Shown here: positions 35,347 through 43,900 of the stretch, in pieces
Layout of the letters: each line of letters begins with the position of its first letter
Numbering within the stretch: position 1 is the stretch's first letter
From: Chelativorans sp. J32
GTDB taxonomy: Bacteria; Pseudomonadota; Alphaproteobacteria; Rhizobiales; Rhizobiaceae
Reading direction: 5' to 3'
Assembly: GCF_000518985.1 (NCBI RefSeq)
Contig: NZ_JAEQ01000006.1
Span: forward strand, 1 to 64,000
DNA length: 64,000 bases
Notes under the pieces: model-generated
Database searches by the model: none
The model's input: the letters and a program-made list of their open reading frames with translations, nothing else
Told to the model about the DNA's origin: nothing
Position numbers and translations under genes: made by a program

Positions 35347-36309
35347 ATGACCCCGACGATTTTCACCGGCGTGATTCCAGCCCTGATGACACCCTGCAAG
35401 GAAGACCGGAGCCCGGATTTCGATGCTCTGGTCCGAAAGGCGAAGGAACTCATCGAAACCGGTATGTCTGCAGTCGTCTATTGCGGCTCAATGGGCGACT
35501 GGCCGCTTTTGACCGACAGCCAGCGGATGGAAGGGGTGGAACGCCTCGTCGCGGCAGGCATTCCCGTTATCGTCGGCACCGGTGCGGTCAACACGGCCTC
35601 GGCCGTGGGGCTTGCGGCGCATGCCGCCAAAGTGGGTGCTGCCGGGCTCATGGTGATACCGCGCGTGCTGTCCCGCGGCAGCTCGGTTGCGGCCCAGCGC
35701 TATCACTTCAAAGCCATTCTCTCGGCGGCACCGAACACCCCTGCCGTCATCTACAACAGTCCCCATTATGGGTTTGAGACCCGCGCGGACCTGTTCTTCG
35801 AGCTGCGCAGTGCCCATCCCAATCTGATCGGTTTCAAGGAGTTTGGCGGCCCTGCCGCCATGACCTATGCCGCGGAGCACATCACCAGCCATGATGACGG
35901 GGTGGTCCTCATGGTGGGTGTGGACACCTGCGTCTTTCACGGCTTCGTGAAATGCGGCGCCGTAGGCGCGATCACCGGCATCGGCAATGTGCTGCCGAAG
36001 GAAACTCTGCATTTCGTGGCGCTGGCCAAGGCGGCGGCGGAAGGCGACATGGATGCCCGCCTGCGCGCGCGGGAATTGAGCGAAGCGATCGAAGTGCTCT
36101 CATTGTATGACGAAGGCACCGATCTCGTTCTTTATTACAAATATCTCATGGTGCTCGAGGGGAACCCCGAATACGCCCTGCACTTCAATCCGACAGACGA
36201 GCTTTCGCCTAGCCAGCGCGCGCATGCGGAGTCCCAGTTACGCCAGTTCAAAGCCTGGTATTCGGCATGGAGCCGCCAGCCCGGTGCAGTCGAGACTTAC
36301 CGCGTATAA
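35347..36309 (+). CDS. DapA-family lyase, probable 1-pyrroline-4-hydroxy-2-carboxylate deaminase
   Basis: A 320-residue (beta/alpha)8 enzyme of the dihydrodipicolinate synthase family. The Schiff-base lysine is K164 in IGFKEFGG and the tyrosine is Y136 in VIYNSP. The blocks MSAVVYCGSMGDWPLLT and VDTCVFHGFVKCGAVGAITGIGNVLP resemble the rhizobial HypD deaminases of trans-4-hydroxyproline breakdown, which convert pyrroline-4-hydroxy-2-carboxylate to 2-oxoglutarate semialdehyde. The ATG at 35347 lies after AGAGGA. The epimerase and oxidase of that pathway are not in this window, and the adjacent GntR regulator is broken. Confidence 0.82.
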   Translation: MTPTIFTGVIPALMTPCKEDRSPDFDALVRKAKELIETGMSAVVYCGSMGDWPLLTDSQRMEGVERLVAAGIPVIVGTGAVNTASAVGLAAHAAKVGAAGLMVIPRVLSRGSSVAAQRYHFKAILSAAPNTPAVIYNSPHYGFETRADLFFELRSAHPNLIGFKEFGGPAAMTYAAEHITSHDDGVVLMVGVDTCVFHGFVKCGAVGAITGIGNVLPKETLHFVALAKAAAEGDMDARLRARELSEAIEVLSLYDEGTDLVLYYKYLMVLEGNPEYALHFNPTDELSPSQRAHAESQLRQFKAWYSAWSRQPGAVETYRV

Positions 36310-36322
36310 CCTCGCCCGAGAA

Positions 36323-36437
36323 CCGAGCCGGCTCGGAACTCATGCGCAGTCGATAAGCTGCAGCCTTCATTTGTGCATCCTAAAGATGCACGAGCTGCCG
36401 TAATTATCGACGTTGCCCTCCCCTCTCTGGGAGGGCA
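36323..36437. repeat. Three perfect hairpins between convergent genes
   Basis: The 146 bases between the deaminase stop and the Ldh-family stop hold a 14-bp palindrome CCGAGCCGGCTCGG (36323-36336), a stem GTGCATC-CTAAA-GATGCAC (36373-36391) and a 9-bp stem TGCCCTCCC-CTCTCT-GGGAGGGCA (36414-36437). They probably end transcription from both sides, although none is followed by a clear T-run. Confidence 0.6.
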
Positions 36438-36455
36438 TTGCCTTCCGAACAAGGC

Positions 36456-37493
36456 TCAGCTGATCGCGTCGAGACCCTGATCGTGCAGACGGTCGAGGAG
36501 GGCAACTTCTTCAGCCGACAGGGTTATGCCTTCCCTGGTCGCGCGGTCACGTGCCTGAAAACGCCTTTGGGAGGGGAGACGGGCGCCCTGCCCGACAATG
36601 GCTTCGAACAGGGTTTCCGCGCGGTCGAACGGGTTGCCCGGGCGACCGGCGGCAAAACGCTCGGGCGAGAAGGCGATAATCAGCTCGCCGTGTTTAGGAG
36701 CCAGGGCAGTGGTGCCAAGATAGTCGAGAGATTCGCGGCTGTTCATGTCGCCAATCATCGCCGCTGACAGAAGCTCGATCATGGTGCCGATGGCTGAACC
36801 TTTGTGCCCGCCGAAGGGCAGCATTGCGCCGGCCAGGGCTGCGTCAGGATCGGTGGTGGGTTGCCCGTCTGCGTCGATCGCCCAACCCTCCGGCAGGGGC
36901 TTGCCGGCACGGCGGTAAAGCTCGATCTCCCCTCGCGCCGCAACTGAAGTGGCAAAGTCGAAGACATAAGGGTGTCCGCCTGGACGGGGCCATCCGAAGG
37001 CAAAAGGATTGGTGCCCAGCAGCGCCTGGTTGCCCCCAGCCGGCGCGACGGTGGAATAGCTGGGGCACATGGCGATACAAGCCAATCCCTCGCTGGTTAC
37101 GCCTTCCACCTCGGACCAGAGCGCAGAAAAATGAGTGCAGTCATTGATGACAAGCGCCGCCATGCCCAGCTTGCGGGCACGCTTCGCCAATTCGCCTAGG
37201 CCCAGGTCGAAGGCCGGATTGGCAAAGCCGCCATCCGCGTCGACACGCAGGATAGCCTCCCCCTCCCCCGCAAGCAGCCGAGGCTGCGCATCGGGACGGA
37301 CCTTACCCGCTTTGAGGGTGCGCAGCGTTCCCTCGATGCGGTAAATCCCATGGGACTTGCAAGCATCGCGCTCGCCAGCGACAATCACCCGGGCAATCGA
37401 GGTGGCCTGCACCATGTTGAGCCCTGCTCTGCGGTAAATCGCTTCGACGCGGGCCAGCAGAGTTTCCACGGGGAAGGTCACAGCTTGGTTCAT
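36456..37493 (-). CDS. Ldh family oxidoreductase (malate/L-lactate/pyrroline-2-carboxylate reductase type)
   Basis: A 345-residue NAD(P)-dependent enzyme of the type 2 malate/L-lactate dehydrogenase family. Recognisable blocks are CKSHGIYRI near 55, INDCTHFSALW with the catalytic His near 150, TNPFAFGWPRPG and GHKGSAIGTMIELLSAAM. Members act on malate, ureidoglycolate, 2,3-diketogulonate or 1-pyrroline-2-carboxylate. Its convergent neighbour is a hydroxyproline-type deaminase, which makes the pyrroline-2-carboxylate (proline) branch the best guess. There is no promoter signal I would vouch for. Confidence 0.86.
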   Translation of the reverse strand: MNQAVTFPVETLLARVEAIYRRAGLNMVQATSIARVIVAGERDACKSHGIYRIEGTLRTLKAGKVRPDAQPRLLAGEGEAILRVDADGGFANPAFDLGLGELAKRARKLGMAALVINDCTHFSALWSEVEGVTSEGLACIAMCPSYSTVAPAGGNQALLGTNPFAFGWPRPGGHPYVFDFATSVAARGEIELYRRAGKPLPEGWAIDADGQPTTDPDAALAGAMLPFGGHKGSAIGTMIELLSAAMIGDMNSRESLDYLGTTALAPKHGELIIAFSPERFAAGRPGNPFDRAETLFEAIVGQGARLPSQRRFQARDRATREGITLSAEEVALLDRLHDQGLDAIS

Positions 37494-37650
37494 TGCACGC
37501 TCCTTGCCTCATAGTAGGCCCGCAATTCGGGCGCGGGCTCTGCATACTTGAAATATGCAGAAAGGGAAGGTGTTGAGGCCGGATTCGAACGAAGCCTGCC
37601 GGATCGTTCGCGCCGGTCGCGTCGCTAAGCGGCCGCCGGGAATCCCTGCA

Positions 37651-38496
37651 CTATTCTGCTTCGGCTATTATCGCTTTCATGTGAACCCGGCCATATGGAT
37701 TTGCGGTCCAGAGCTCTCCTGTTCTCCCCTCACCCCCTCTGCAGACGAAAAGCGGGTTTCCGGCAAAGGCCGGCGCGAGGCCACGATATGAGAACCGGCG
37801 CGGTGTGCTGCCGTCAGAGGCCGCGAGGTTGAGCAGCAGGGTTGCCTGAAGAGGACCGTGCACGACCAGGCCTTCATATCCTTCAACCTGGGTCGCGTAG
37901 GGTTGGTCGTAATGGATGCGGTGGCCGTTGAAGGTTATGGCCGAATATCGAAAGAGTAGCGTGGGCGTGGGATCAATCTCCCACCGTTGTGAGGCTTCAT
38001 GCTCCAACGGGCCCTGTTCTTCCGCCTTCGTTGCGGACACGATGCTGGAAGCCTCGCGATAGACGATGTCGTGGCGCTCACGGATGGCGGGACCGCGCTC
38101 CGTCATATATTCGTGATCGACGGCGACGAACCAGAGCTCCCCGCTGCGCCCCCGTTTTCCTGTCACATCCGCAATGGTCGAAACCCGGCGGACCCGGTCG
38201 CCAATGTGCAGTGGACCGAGCGTTTCGACAGTCCCGCCCGCCCACATGCGGCGCGGTTGAGGCACCGGCGGCAAATCACGGTTTTTTGCAGGATGGCCAT
38301 CGGGCCCAAGTTCGGCCATGGGCGCAATGGAAGGCGACAGGCACCAATGGATGCCCAAAGGGGCCGTACCGTCGGGAACTTGCGCAAGATGCGGCTCGAA
38401 TATCGCGCGAAAGCTGGCCACCAGGCGCTCCGTCACGTAATCGACCGATTCACTCTGGCGCCCGATCCATTCTGCAAAGGGCTTGGCATCGTTCAT
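37651..38496 (-). CDS. MaoC-like / FAS1-type dehydratase (mesaconyl-C4-CoA hydratase-like)
   Basis: A 281-residue double hot-dog protein. The N-terminal half (LGIHWCLSPSIAPMAELGPDGHP, FAS1-like dehydratase domain) is followed by a C-terminal MaoC-type half with the hydratase motif FNGHRIHYDQPYA, whose Asp and His are catalytic in this family, and HGPLQATLLLNL. The length and two-domain plan fit HTD2/mesaconyl-C4-CoA hydratase proteins that hydrate enoyl-CoA thioesters. It lies 80 bases downstream of the CobW gene on the same strand. Its link to the hydantoin region is not obvious; it may serve a separate CoA pathway. Confidence 0.8.
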   Translation of the reverse strand: MNDAKPFAEWIGRQSESVDYVTERLVASFRAIFEPHLAQVPDGTAPLGIHWCLSPSIAPMAELGPDGHPAKNRDLPPVPQPRRMWAGGTVETLGPLHIGDRVRRVSTIADVTGKRGRSGELWFVAVDHEYMTERGPAIRERHDIVYREASSIVSATKAEEQGPLEHEASQRWEIDPTPTLLFRYSAITFNGHRIHYDQPYATQVEGYEGLVVHGPLQATLLLNLAASDGSTPRRFSYRGLAPAFAGNPLFVCRGGEGRTGELWTANPYGRVHMKAIIAEAE

Positions 38497-38576
38497 CGCC
38501 TTATCAGCTCCTTAAAGCACAACAAGAACAAGGGTGGCGGGAGGGTAGAGATCGGCGCGACATGATTTGTCGGGTA

Positions 38577-39542
38577 TCACGCTTCGCCGGTGAAAAGCCG
38601 CAGTGATCTGCGCAGATCTTCTGCAGCAAATCCCCGGCCGATGAAGGCCACCGAATTGTCCTCTCGTTCCGCTTCGTCGTCCCCGTCGGGAAGGATCTCC
38701 GGCTGCTGGACGACCCGGCGCACGGTCTGCAACAGTAGGCGGCCGGCCGGGGTTCGGATCACGCCTTTCACGCGCATCACATCCTCGCCCCGGGCATGAA
38801 GCAAGGCGCTCAGCCACAGGCTGAATACCGTCCAGTCCACGGAGTCCCAAAGGTCGAGCCGCATCGCGATGATGGGTGCATCTGCTTCGGGCGAGAAGTC
38901 GCCTAAGGGTTCCGGCGCCGTCCCGGTGAAATCCGGGAGCGAGGCGGGGTTGCCCATGATAGCGCCGGAGACGATGGCGCCGGGATTGATCTGTGCCAGC
39001 GTGGCGAGCAGGCGCTGGGTTTCGGGATGACCGGCCTCGTCCATCTTGGTGACGATCAGACGATCGGCGGTTTCGATCTGACGACGGGACAGGGGCTCCC
39101 GCTTCATCTGCGCCAGCCCATGGAGGGCATCCACCGTAACGACGATCTCGCTCACAACGATGTGGTGGATGAGAACCGGATCGCTACGCAGGGCATCGAC
39201 GATTGGGCCGGGATCGGCAAGACCGCTTGTCTCCAGCACGATCTGCCTGGTGGAAGCGAGGCGCGTGCCGGCGCCCAGGCGTTCGTCGCAGAAGGCGCGG
39301 AGGAGCCTTATGAGTTCGTCCCTGCCGCTGCAGCAGGCGCAGCCACCGGCAAGCACCGAGAGCTTGGCGGCTTGTGCGAGAAGCACGTCGTCCACCGGCC
39401 GCTCGGCGGCCTCGTTGACGATGACGGCTGCATCACGCAGGAGCCCGCGATGCAGTTGATGGCGCAGCCATGTGGTCTTGCCGGAGCCGAGGAAGCCGCC
39501 GAGGATCGTAAGCCGAATGCGCCCGTCCGTCGAGGATTCCAT
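38577..39542 (-). CDS. CobW/YjiA-type G3E GTPase (COG0523), putative metal-insertion chaperone
   Basis: A 321-residue P-loop GTPase. The Walker A region GFLGSGKTT lies at 16-24 and the metal-binding CxCC motif (GGCACC) at 68-71. Later motifs are LETSGLADP (switch II region) and IVTKMDEA (base recognition). The C-terminal CobW_C domain covers about 215-315. The ATG directly abuts the stop of the small CxxC protein. Upstream on the same strand are genes for zinc-type hydrolases (PuuE-like, D-hydantoinase), so metal delivery to one of these is a reasonable inference. Confidence 0.87.
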   Translation of the reverse strand: MESSTDGRIRLTILGGFLGSGKTTWLRHQLHRGLLRDAAVIVNEAAERPVDDVLLAQAAKLSVLAGGCACCSGRDELIRLLRAFCDERLGAGTRLASTRQIVLETSGLADPGPIVDALRSDPVLIHHIVVSEIVVTVDALHGLAQMKREPLSRRQIETADRLIVTKMDEAGHPETQRLLATLAQINPGAIVSGAIMGNPASLPDFTGTAPEPLGDFSPEADAPIIAMRLDLWDSVDWTVFSLWLSALLHARGEDVMRVKGVIRTPAGRLLLQTVRRVVQQPEILPDGDDEAEREDNSVAFIGRGFAAEDLRRSLRLFTGEA

Positions 39543-39845
39543 CTACTGCGCGGTCTCGGGCCGGGTGAAGCGGGGATCAAGAGGATCGAGCGTCCGCCCA
39601 CTCATACGTTCGACGACGGACCAGAGCTCCGCGAGATCGGCCACCATCTCGTGGTGGCCCGACAGCGTCGAAACCGTCATTCCCGGAACCATCCCGTCAT
39701 CATGGACGGTCAACCCATAGGGCAAGAGGATCGCGCGCAGACGCTCGGCGCGGCGGAAACGCGCTCGGAGCCGGTCGGCGGGCGTTGCCGCGCCCGCCTC
39801 CGTCCAGTGGCCCGGCGCGGAAGGAAAACCGCAATTGGCGCACAT
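39543..39845 (-). CDS. Small CxxC protein linked to the CobW gene, function unknown
   Basis: A 100-residue protein starting MCANCGFPSAPGHWTEAG, so a CxxC pair sits at residues 2-5 with a His nearby (H13), and GHHEM lies at about 65-69. The middle is Arg-rich and helical (ADRLRARFRRAERLRAILLPYG). ATG at 39845 has GAGGAG 8 bases upstream; longer in-frame versions would run into the PuuE-like gene. The stop codon touches the CobW ATG (TAGATG), so the two are translated together. A zinc-binding accessory role with the GTPase is suggested by the cysteines and the coupling, not by family knowledge. Confidence 0.7.
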   Translation of the reverse strand: MCANCGFPSAPGHWTEAGAATPADRLRARFRRAERLRAILLPYGLTVHDDGMVPGMTVSTLSGHHEMVADLAELWSVVERMSGRTLDPLDPRFTRPETAQ

Positions 39846-39894
39846 GGCTTTTCTCCTCAAGCTCGGGCGGCGGGAAGGACGCCCTCCTGCAACA

Positions 39895-40800
39895 TCAGAT
39901 AACCGGCGGCCGCTCCTTGCCTTCAAAGGGATAGCGCTGACGGAAATCGTCGGCGATTTCCTCGAATGTCGCCCAGCGTACGCCGTCATGGCCGTTGATA
40001 TGTTCGATCAGGCGCTCCAACATCAAAAGCACCTGTGGCCGGCCGGAGACGTCCGGGTGAATGGTGAAGCAGAAGGCCGCGTAATCCATCTCACGATAGA
40101 CCCAATCGAACTGGTCGCGCCACATCTCCTCTATGTCGCGCGGATTGACGAAGCCGTGGCTGTTGGGCGACTTCTTCATGAACATCATCGGCGGCAAGTC
40201 ATCCACATACCAATTGGCTCCAATCTCTACCAGATCGATTTCCTGACCATGCTCCATGGGCTTCATCCACTCTTCGGCCTTCTTGGAGTAGTCGATCGTG
40301 GTCCAGCTATCGCCAACGCGCGCATAGAAAGGCTGGAAGTCGCGATAGCCCTGGCTGTGATCGTATTTGAAGCCGTATTTCTTCAGCAGCGCCGCCGTGG
40401 AAGCCGACATTTCCCACCAGGGCGCCACATAGCCGCGAGGCCGCTTGCCGCTCAGCTTCTCGATAAGATCCACGGATTTGGCCAGGACGGCCTCCTCCTG
40501 GGTCGGCGTCATCGCGATCGGGTTTTCGTGCGTGTAGCCATGGGCGCCGATTTCATGCCCTTCGTCAACGATCTGCCGGCACTGATCGGGAAAGCTCTCC
40601 AGCGAGTGGCCGGGGATGAAGAAGCTGGTTCTAAGGTCGTATTTCTTGAAGAGCCGGAGGAGGCGCGGCACGCCGACTTCGCTCGCGAAGACGCCGCGCT
40701 GGATGTCCGACGGAGAATCGCCGCCTCCATAAGAGCCGATCCAGCCTGCCACGGAGTCGATATCCGTGCCGAATGCGCAAAAGATTTCTTTCTTCGCCAC
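39895..40800 (-). CDS. Polysaccharide deacetylase family protein, PuuE allantoinase-like
   Basis: A 301-residue NodB-fold metal hydrolase. The metal site is [10 protein letters not shown] (D13, D15) and HGYTHENP (H87, H91), and the later [25 protein letters not shown] block is typical of the PuuE branch that acts on cyclic ureides and not on polysaccharides. The start is GTG at 40800 with AGGAG 8 bases upstream. Its place 317 bases downstream of the D-hydantoinase gene supports a ureide or cyclic amide substrate. There is no signal peptide, so it acts in the cytoplasm. Confidence 0.83.
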   Translation of the reverse strand: MAKKEIFCAFGTDIDSVAGWIGSYGGGDSPSDIQRGVFASEVGVPRLLRLFKKYDLRTSFFIPGHSLESFPDQCRQIVDEGHEIGAHGYTHENPIAMTPTQEEAVLAKSVDLIEKLSGKRPRGYVAPWWEMSASTAALLKKYGFKYDHSQGYRDFQPFYARVGDSWTTIDYSKKAEEWMKPMEHGQEIDLVEIGANWYVDDLPPMMFMKKSPNSHGFVNPRDIEEMWRDQFDWVYREMDYAAFCFTIHPDVSGRPQVLLMLERLIEHINGHDGVRWATFEEIADDFRQRYPFEGKERPPVI

Positions 40801-41117
40801 TTATAAATCTCCTCTTGCCAAGCCGGACTTTCTTACGCCTGCAGCCGGCGTGTGTTCCCGTTATCACCGCGCCACGCATTCCCAGGCTGGCGCGGCATTC
40901 CTGCCAAGGGCCGCTTTCAAAGAAAACGGCTCCCGATCCATGATGATCATAGTATCCAGTTTATGCAACAAGATTTGCGCGCCGAATTTTGAAAAAATTC
41001 CTGCCACAACAATAGCATAGACAAGGAATTGATGCTTCCTCGGGCATCAATCGGCCATCCTCTTGCATGGATTGTCCTGAGGCAGGCCAAGCCGTAGCTC
41101 GAGCCTGCCTCAAAAGT
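40801..41117. other. 317-base gap between the hydantoinase and PuuE-like genes
   Basis: No gene is seen. The part near 40925-40990 is AT-rich and contains the short palindrome ATGATCAT (40941-40948 region), so a promoter for the PuuE-like operon on the minus strand probably lies here. I could not pick -35 and -10 boxes with confidence. Confidence 0.35.
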
Positions 41118-42575
41118 TCAAACGCCGATCGGCATATGCTTTGCCGAGCGCTCCACCGCACGCGGAGCGACGATCTCCTTCCAGGTTGAAAGGGCACGGC
41201 TGACGGCGGCAAAGGGCCGGCGCTCGACGAACCTACCGCGACCGGGCCGCGGTTCGTTGCTGCCTTCCTCGCCCCATACGACCTCGCCGCGTGAGAGCGT
41301 GTATCGCGGCATGCCGGTCACCTCGTAGCCCTCGAAGATATTGTAGTCGATGATGGATTTCTGAGCGGAAGCAGTGATCTTCTTCGATTTGGCTGGATCC
41401 CAGACGACGAGGTCGGCATCGGACCCAGTCAGGATTGCGCCCTTTTGCGGATAGATTTTCAGGATTTGTGCGATATTGGTGGAGGTGACGGCGACGAATT
41501 CGTTAGGCGTGAGCCGCCCCGTCTTCACGCCATAGGTCCACAGCAGCGACAACCGGTCCTCTAACCCGCCGGTGCCGTTCGGGATTTTCGTGAAGTCGTT
41601 GAGTCCCAGCCGCTTCTGTTCAGTGGTAAAGGCGCAGTGGTCCGTTGCCACGACCTGCAGCGAGCCCGCTGCGAGCCCAGCCCAGAGGCTGTCCTGATGG
41701 CTTTTATCGCGGAATGGCGGCGACATCACCCGCCGAGCCGCCTCGTCCCAGTCGGCTCTCTTGTACTCGGACTCGTCAAGCAGCAGGTGCTGGATGAGCG
41801 GCTCGCCATAGACGCGCATTCCCTTCTGGCGAGCGCGGCGGATCGCTTCGTGCGCCTGTTCACAGGAGACATGCACGATATAGACCGGCACGCCTGCGGC
41901 ATCGGCGATCATGATGGCGCGGTTGGTGGCCTCGCCCTCGACCTCCGGCGGGCGGGAATAGGCATGAGCCTCCGGACCCGTGAGGCCTTCCTGCATATAT
42001 TTCTGCTGCAGCGAGGCGACGATGTCGCCGTTTTCCGCATGCACGAGCGGGAGGGCGCCCAGGGCGGCGCAGCGCTGGAAGGAGGCGAACATCTCGTCGT
42101 CGTTCACCATCAGCGCGCCCTTATAGGCCATGAAATGCTTGAAGGTGTTGACACCGCGCTCGACCACCTTCGCCATGTCCTCGAAGATCTGCTCTGACCA
42201 GCCGGTCACGCACATATGCAGCGAGTAGTCGGACGAAGCCTGGCGCGCTGCCCTCTCCTGCCATTGATCGAAGGCGGCAAGCATTCCCGCCGGCCCGGGA
42301 ATGACGAAATCCACAACCATCGTGGTGCCGCCGGAGAGAGCCGCGAAAGTGCCGGACTCCCAGGTCTCGGCAGTGGTCGTGCCCATAAAGGGCATTTCAA
42401 GATGCGTGTGAGGATCGATGCCGCCGGGAATGATATAGGCACCCTCGGCGTCTACAATCTTGTCGCCCTGCAGATCCCTGCCGATCTGGGCGATCTTTTC
42501 GCCTTCGATCAGGATATCGGCTTCATAGCTGCGATCGGCGGCGACGATCGTTCCACCCTTGATAACTGTTGTCAT
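41118..42575 (-). CDS. hydA: D-hydantoinase / dihydropyrimidinase
   Basis: A 485-residue cyclic amidohydrolase with a binuclear metal centre. The ligands are H56 and H58 in DPHTHLEMPF, the carbamylated lysine K152 in FMAYKGALMV and H179 in LVHAENGD. The ATG at 42575 has GGAGG 7 bases upstream. The enzyme opens hydantoins or dihydropyrimidines to N-carbamoyl amino acids, reversibly. The gene lies 59 bases downstream of an N-carbamoyl-D-amino-acid hydrolase gene on the same strand, which favours the D-hydantoinase role over pyrimidine degradation. Length and motifs are normal for the family. Confidence 0.92.
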   Translation of the reverse strand: MTTVIKGGTIVAADRSYEADILIEGEKIAQIGRDLQGDKIVDAEGAYIIPGGIDPHTHLEMPFMGTTTAETWESGTFAALSGGTTMVVDFVIPGPAGMLAAFDQWQERAARQASSDYSLHMCVTGWSEQIFEDMAKVVERGVNTFKHFMAYKGALMVNDDEMFASFQRCAALGALPLVHAENGDIVASLQQKYMQEGLTGPEAHAYSRPPEVEGEATNRAIMIADAAGVPVYIVHVSCEQAHEAIRRARQKGMRVYGEPLIQHLLLDESEYKRADWDEAARRVMSPPFRDKSHQDSLWAGLAAGSLQVVATDHCAFTTEQKRLGLNDFTKIPNGTGGLEDRLSLLWTYGVKTGRLTPNEFVAVTSTNIAQILKIYPQKGAILTGSDADLVVWDPAKSKKITASAQKSIIDYNIFEGYEVTGMPRYTLSRGEVVWGEEGSNEPRPGRGRFVERRPFAAVSRALSTWKEIVAPRAVERSAKHMPIGV

Positions 42576-42634
42576 GGAGACTCCTCCTTTCACCTTCCCA
42601 CCGTCCGGCGGGATATTTCGTTTTCAGGTTCCGA

Positions 42635-43573
42635 TCACTGCGGCGGCGGCACAGCCCCTTTGCGCTCGACGATCAGGCGATAGGCGTCGGGCTCGCGATG
42701 GCGGGCGAAATCGAAGATGGTCTCCCGGTAGCGCTTGCCCATGTCGAGATCGCAGCGTGCGGTGATGATCTCGTCCTCGATCGTGCAGGCCATAGCGACG
42801 ATCTCGCCGGAGGGCGCAACGATCACGCTCTGCCCCACCATTTTGGAGCCCTCCTCGGTGCCGCATTTGGCGGTGCCGATCACCCAGGTCGAATTCTGGT
42901 AGGCGCCCGCCTGCATGGAGAGATGATTGTGAAACTGGGTGAGTGAATCGATGTCGTCGTGACCGGTATGGTCATACGGCGTGTTGTAGCCCAGCATGAC
43001 CATCTCCACTCCCTGCAAGCCCATGACCCGGTAGGTCTCCGGCCAGCGGCGGTCGTTGCAAATGCACATGCCCATTACGCCGTCGAAGGCGCGCCAGACA
43101 CCGAAGCCGAGATCGCCGGGCTCGAAATAGCGTTTCTCGAGATGCTGGTGTTTCCTGCCGGGCTGCGGCTCTTTGTGCCCGGGCAGGTGCACCTTGCGGT
43201 ACTTGCCGACGATCCGGCCGCTGCGGTCCACAAGGATAGAGGTGTTGAAGCGCCGCTTCCTGCCGCCCTCCTCCGCCAGCTCGGCATAACCGAGATAGAA
43301 GCCGATCTCCAAGCGCTTCGCCTCATCGAAGAGCGGCTGGGTTTCGGGCCCTGGCATCTCCTTCTCGTAGAAGCTGTCGAGCTCAGCTTCGTCCTCGATC
43401 ACCCAGCGGGGAAAGAAGGTGGTGAGCGCGAGTTCGGTAAAGACGACAAGGTCGGAACCGCGGGCCTTCGCCTCGCGCATGAGCGCGATCAGGCGCCGGA
43501 CCGTATCCTTGCGCGTTTCGGACCGGCTGATGGGCCCCATCTGCGCGGCGGCTGCATTGACGATGCGTGTCAT
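42635..43573 (-). CDS. N-carbamoyl-D-amino-acid hydrolase (nitrilase superfamily)
   Basis: A 312-residue cytoplasmic amidase that splits N-carbamoyl-D-amino acids into the D-amino acid, CO2 and ammonia. The catalytic triad E47, K127 and C172 falls at exactly the numbers known for the Agrobacterium enzyme, and long stretches such as ELALTTFFPRW, DEAELDSFYE, EMPGP and LEKRYFEPGDLGF match it from memory. It is the first gene of a minus-strand set with D-hydantoinase. The two together form the classic two-step hydantoin to D-amino acid route. Confidence 0.93.
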   Translation of the reverse strand: MTRIVNAAAAQMGPISRSETRKDTVRRLIALMREAKARGSDLVVFTELALTTFFPRWVIEDEAELDSFYEKEMPGPETQPLFDEAKRLEIGFYLGYAELAEEGGRKRRFNTSILVDRSGRIVGKYRKVHLPGHKEPQPGRKHQHLEKRYFEPGDLGFGVWRAFDGVMGMCICNDRRWPETYRVMGLQGVEMVMLGYNTPYDHTGHDDIDSLTQFHNHLSMQAGAYQNSTWVIGTAKCGTEEGSKMVGQSVIVAPSGEIVAMACTIEDEIITARCDLDMGKRYRETIFDFARHREPDAYRLIVERKGAVPPPQ

Positions 43574-43900
43574 CTCGTCCTCCTCGATAAACCGGGTCTT
43601 CTCAACCCCGTTTGCCGCCCCTTGCCCATTGAAACGGTATTTTCGCCTGCAGGGAAGCGGTAGATTTCGGTGTGGTCGGCGCCCCGGTCAGACTAGACCG
43701 AGGCCGCCGACCACAGGGCAGCCGCCTGCTCGGCCCCTGAGGCGGGCCTGCCCAACCGACGCGCGAGGTCCGCCGCGGTTCGCACGTCTTTGCCATGAGC
43801 GCCATCGAGACTCCCGAGCCCAGTCTTCCGGAAACACGAGCGGCATGAGCAGTCTGGCCATGCCCCCGCGCCCGCGCTCCTCCGGCCTGGGTTCGTTCGA
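43574..43900. other. 327-base gap without a recognisable gene
   Basis: The gap lies between the amidase stop and the carbamoylase start, all on the minus strand. Open frames here lack ribosome sites and are Arg- and Pro-rich shadows. The promoter of the carbamoylase-hydantoinase operon should be in it, but no clear boxes were found. Confidence 0.35.
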
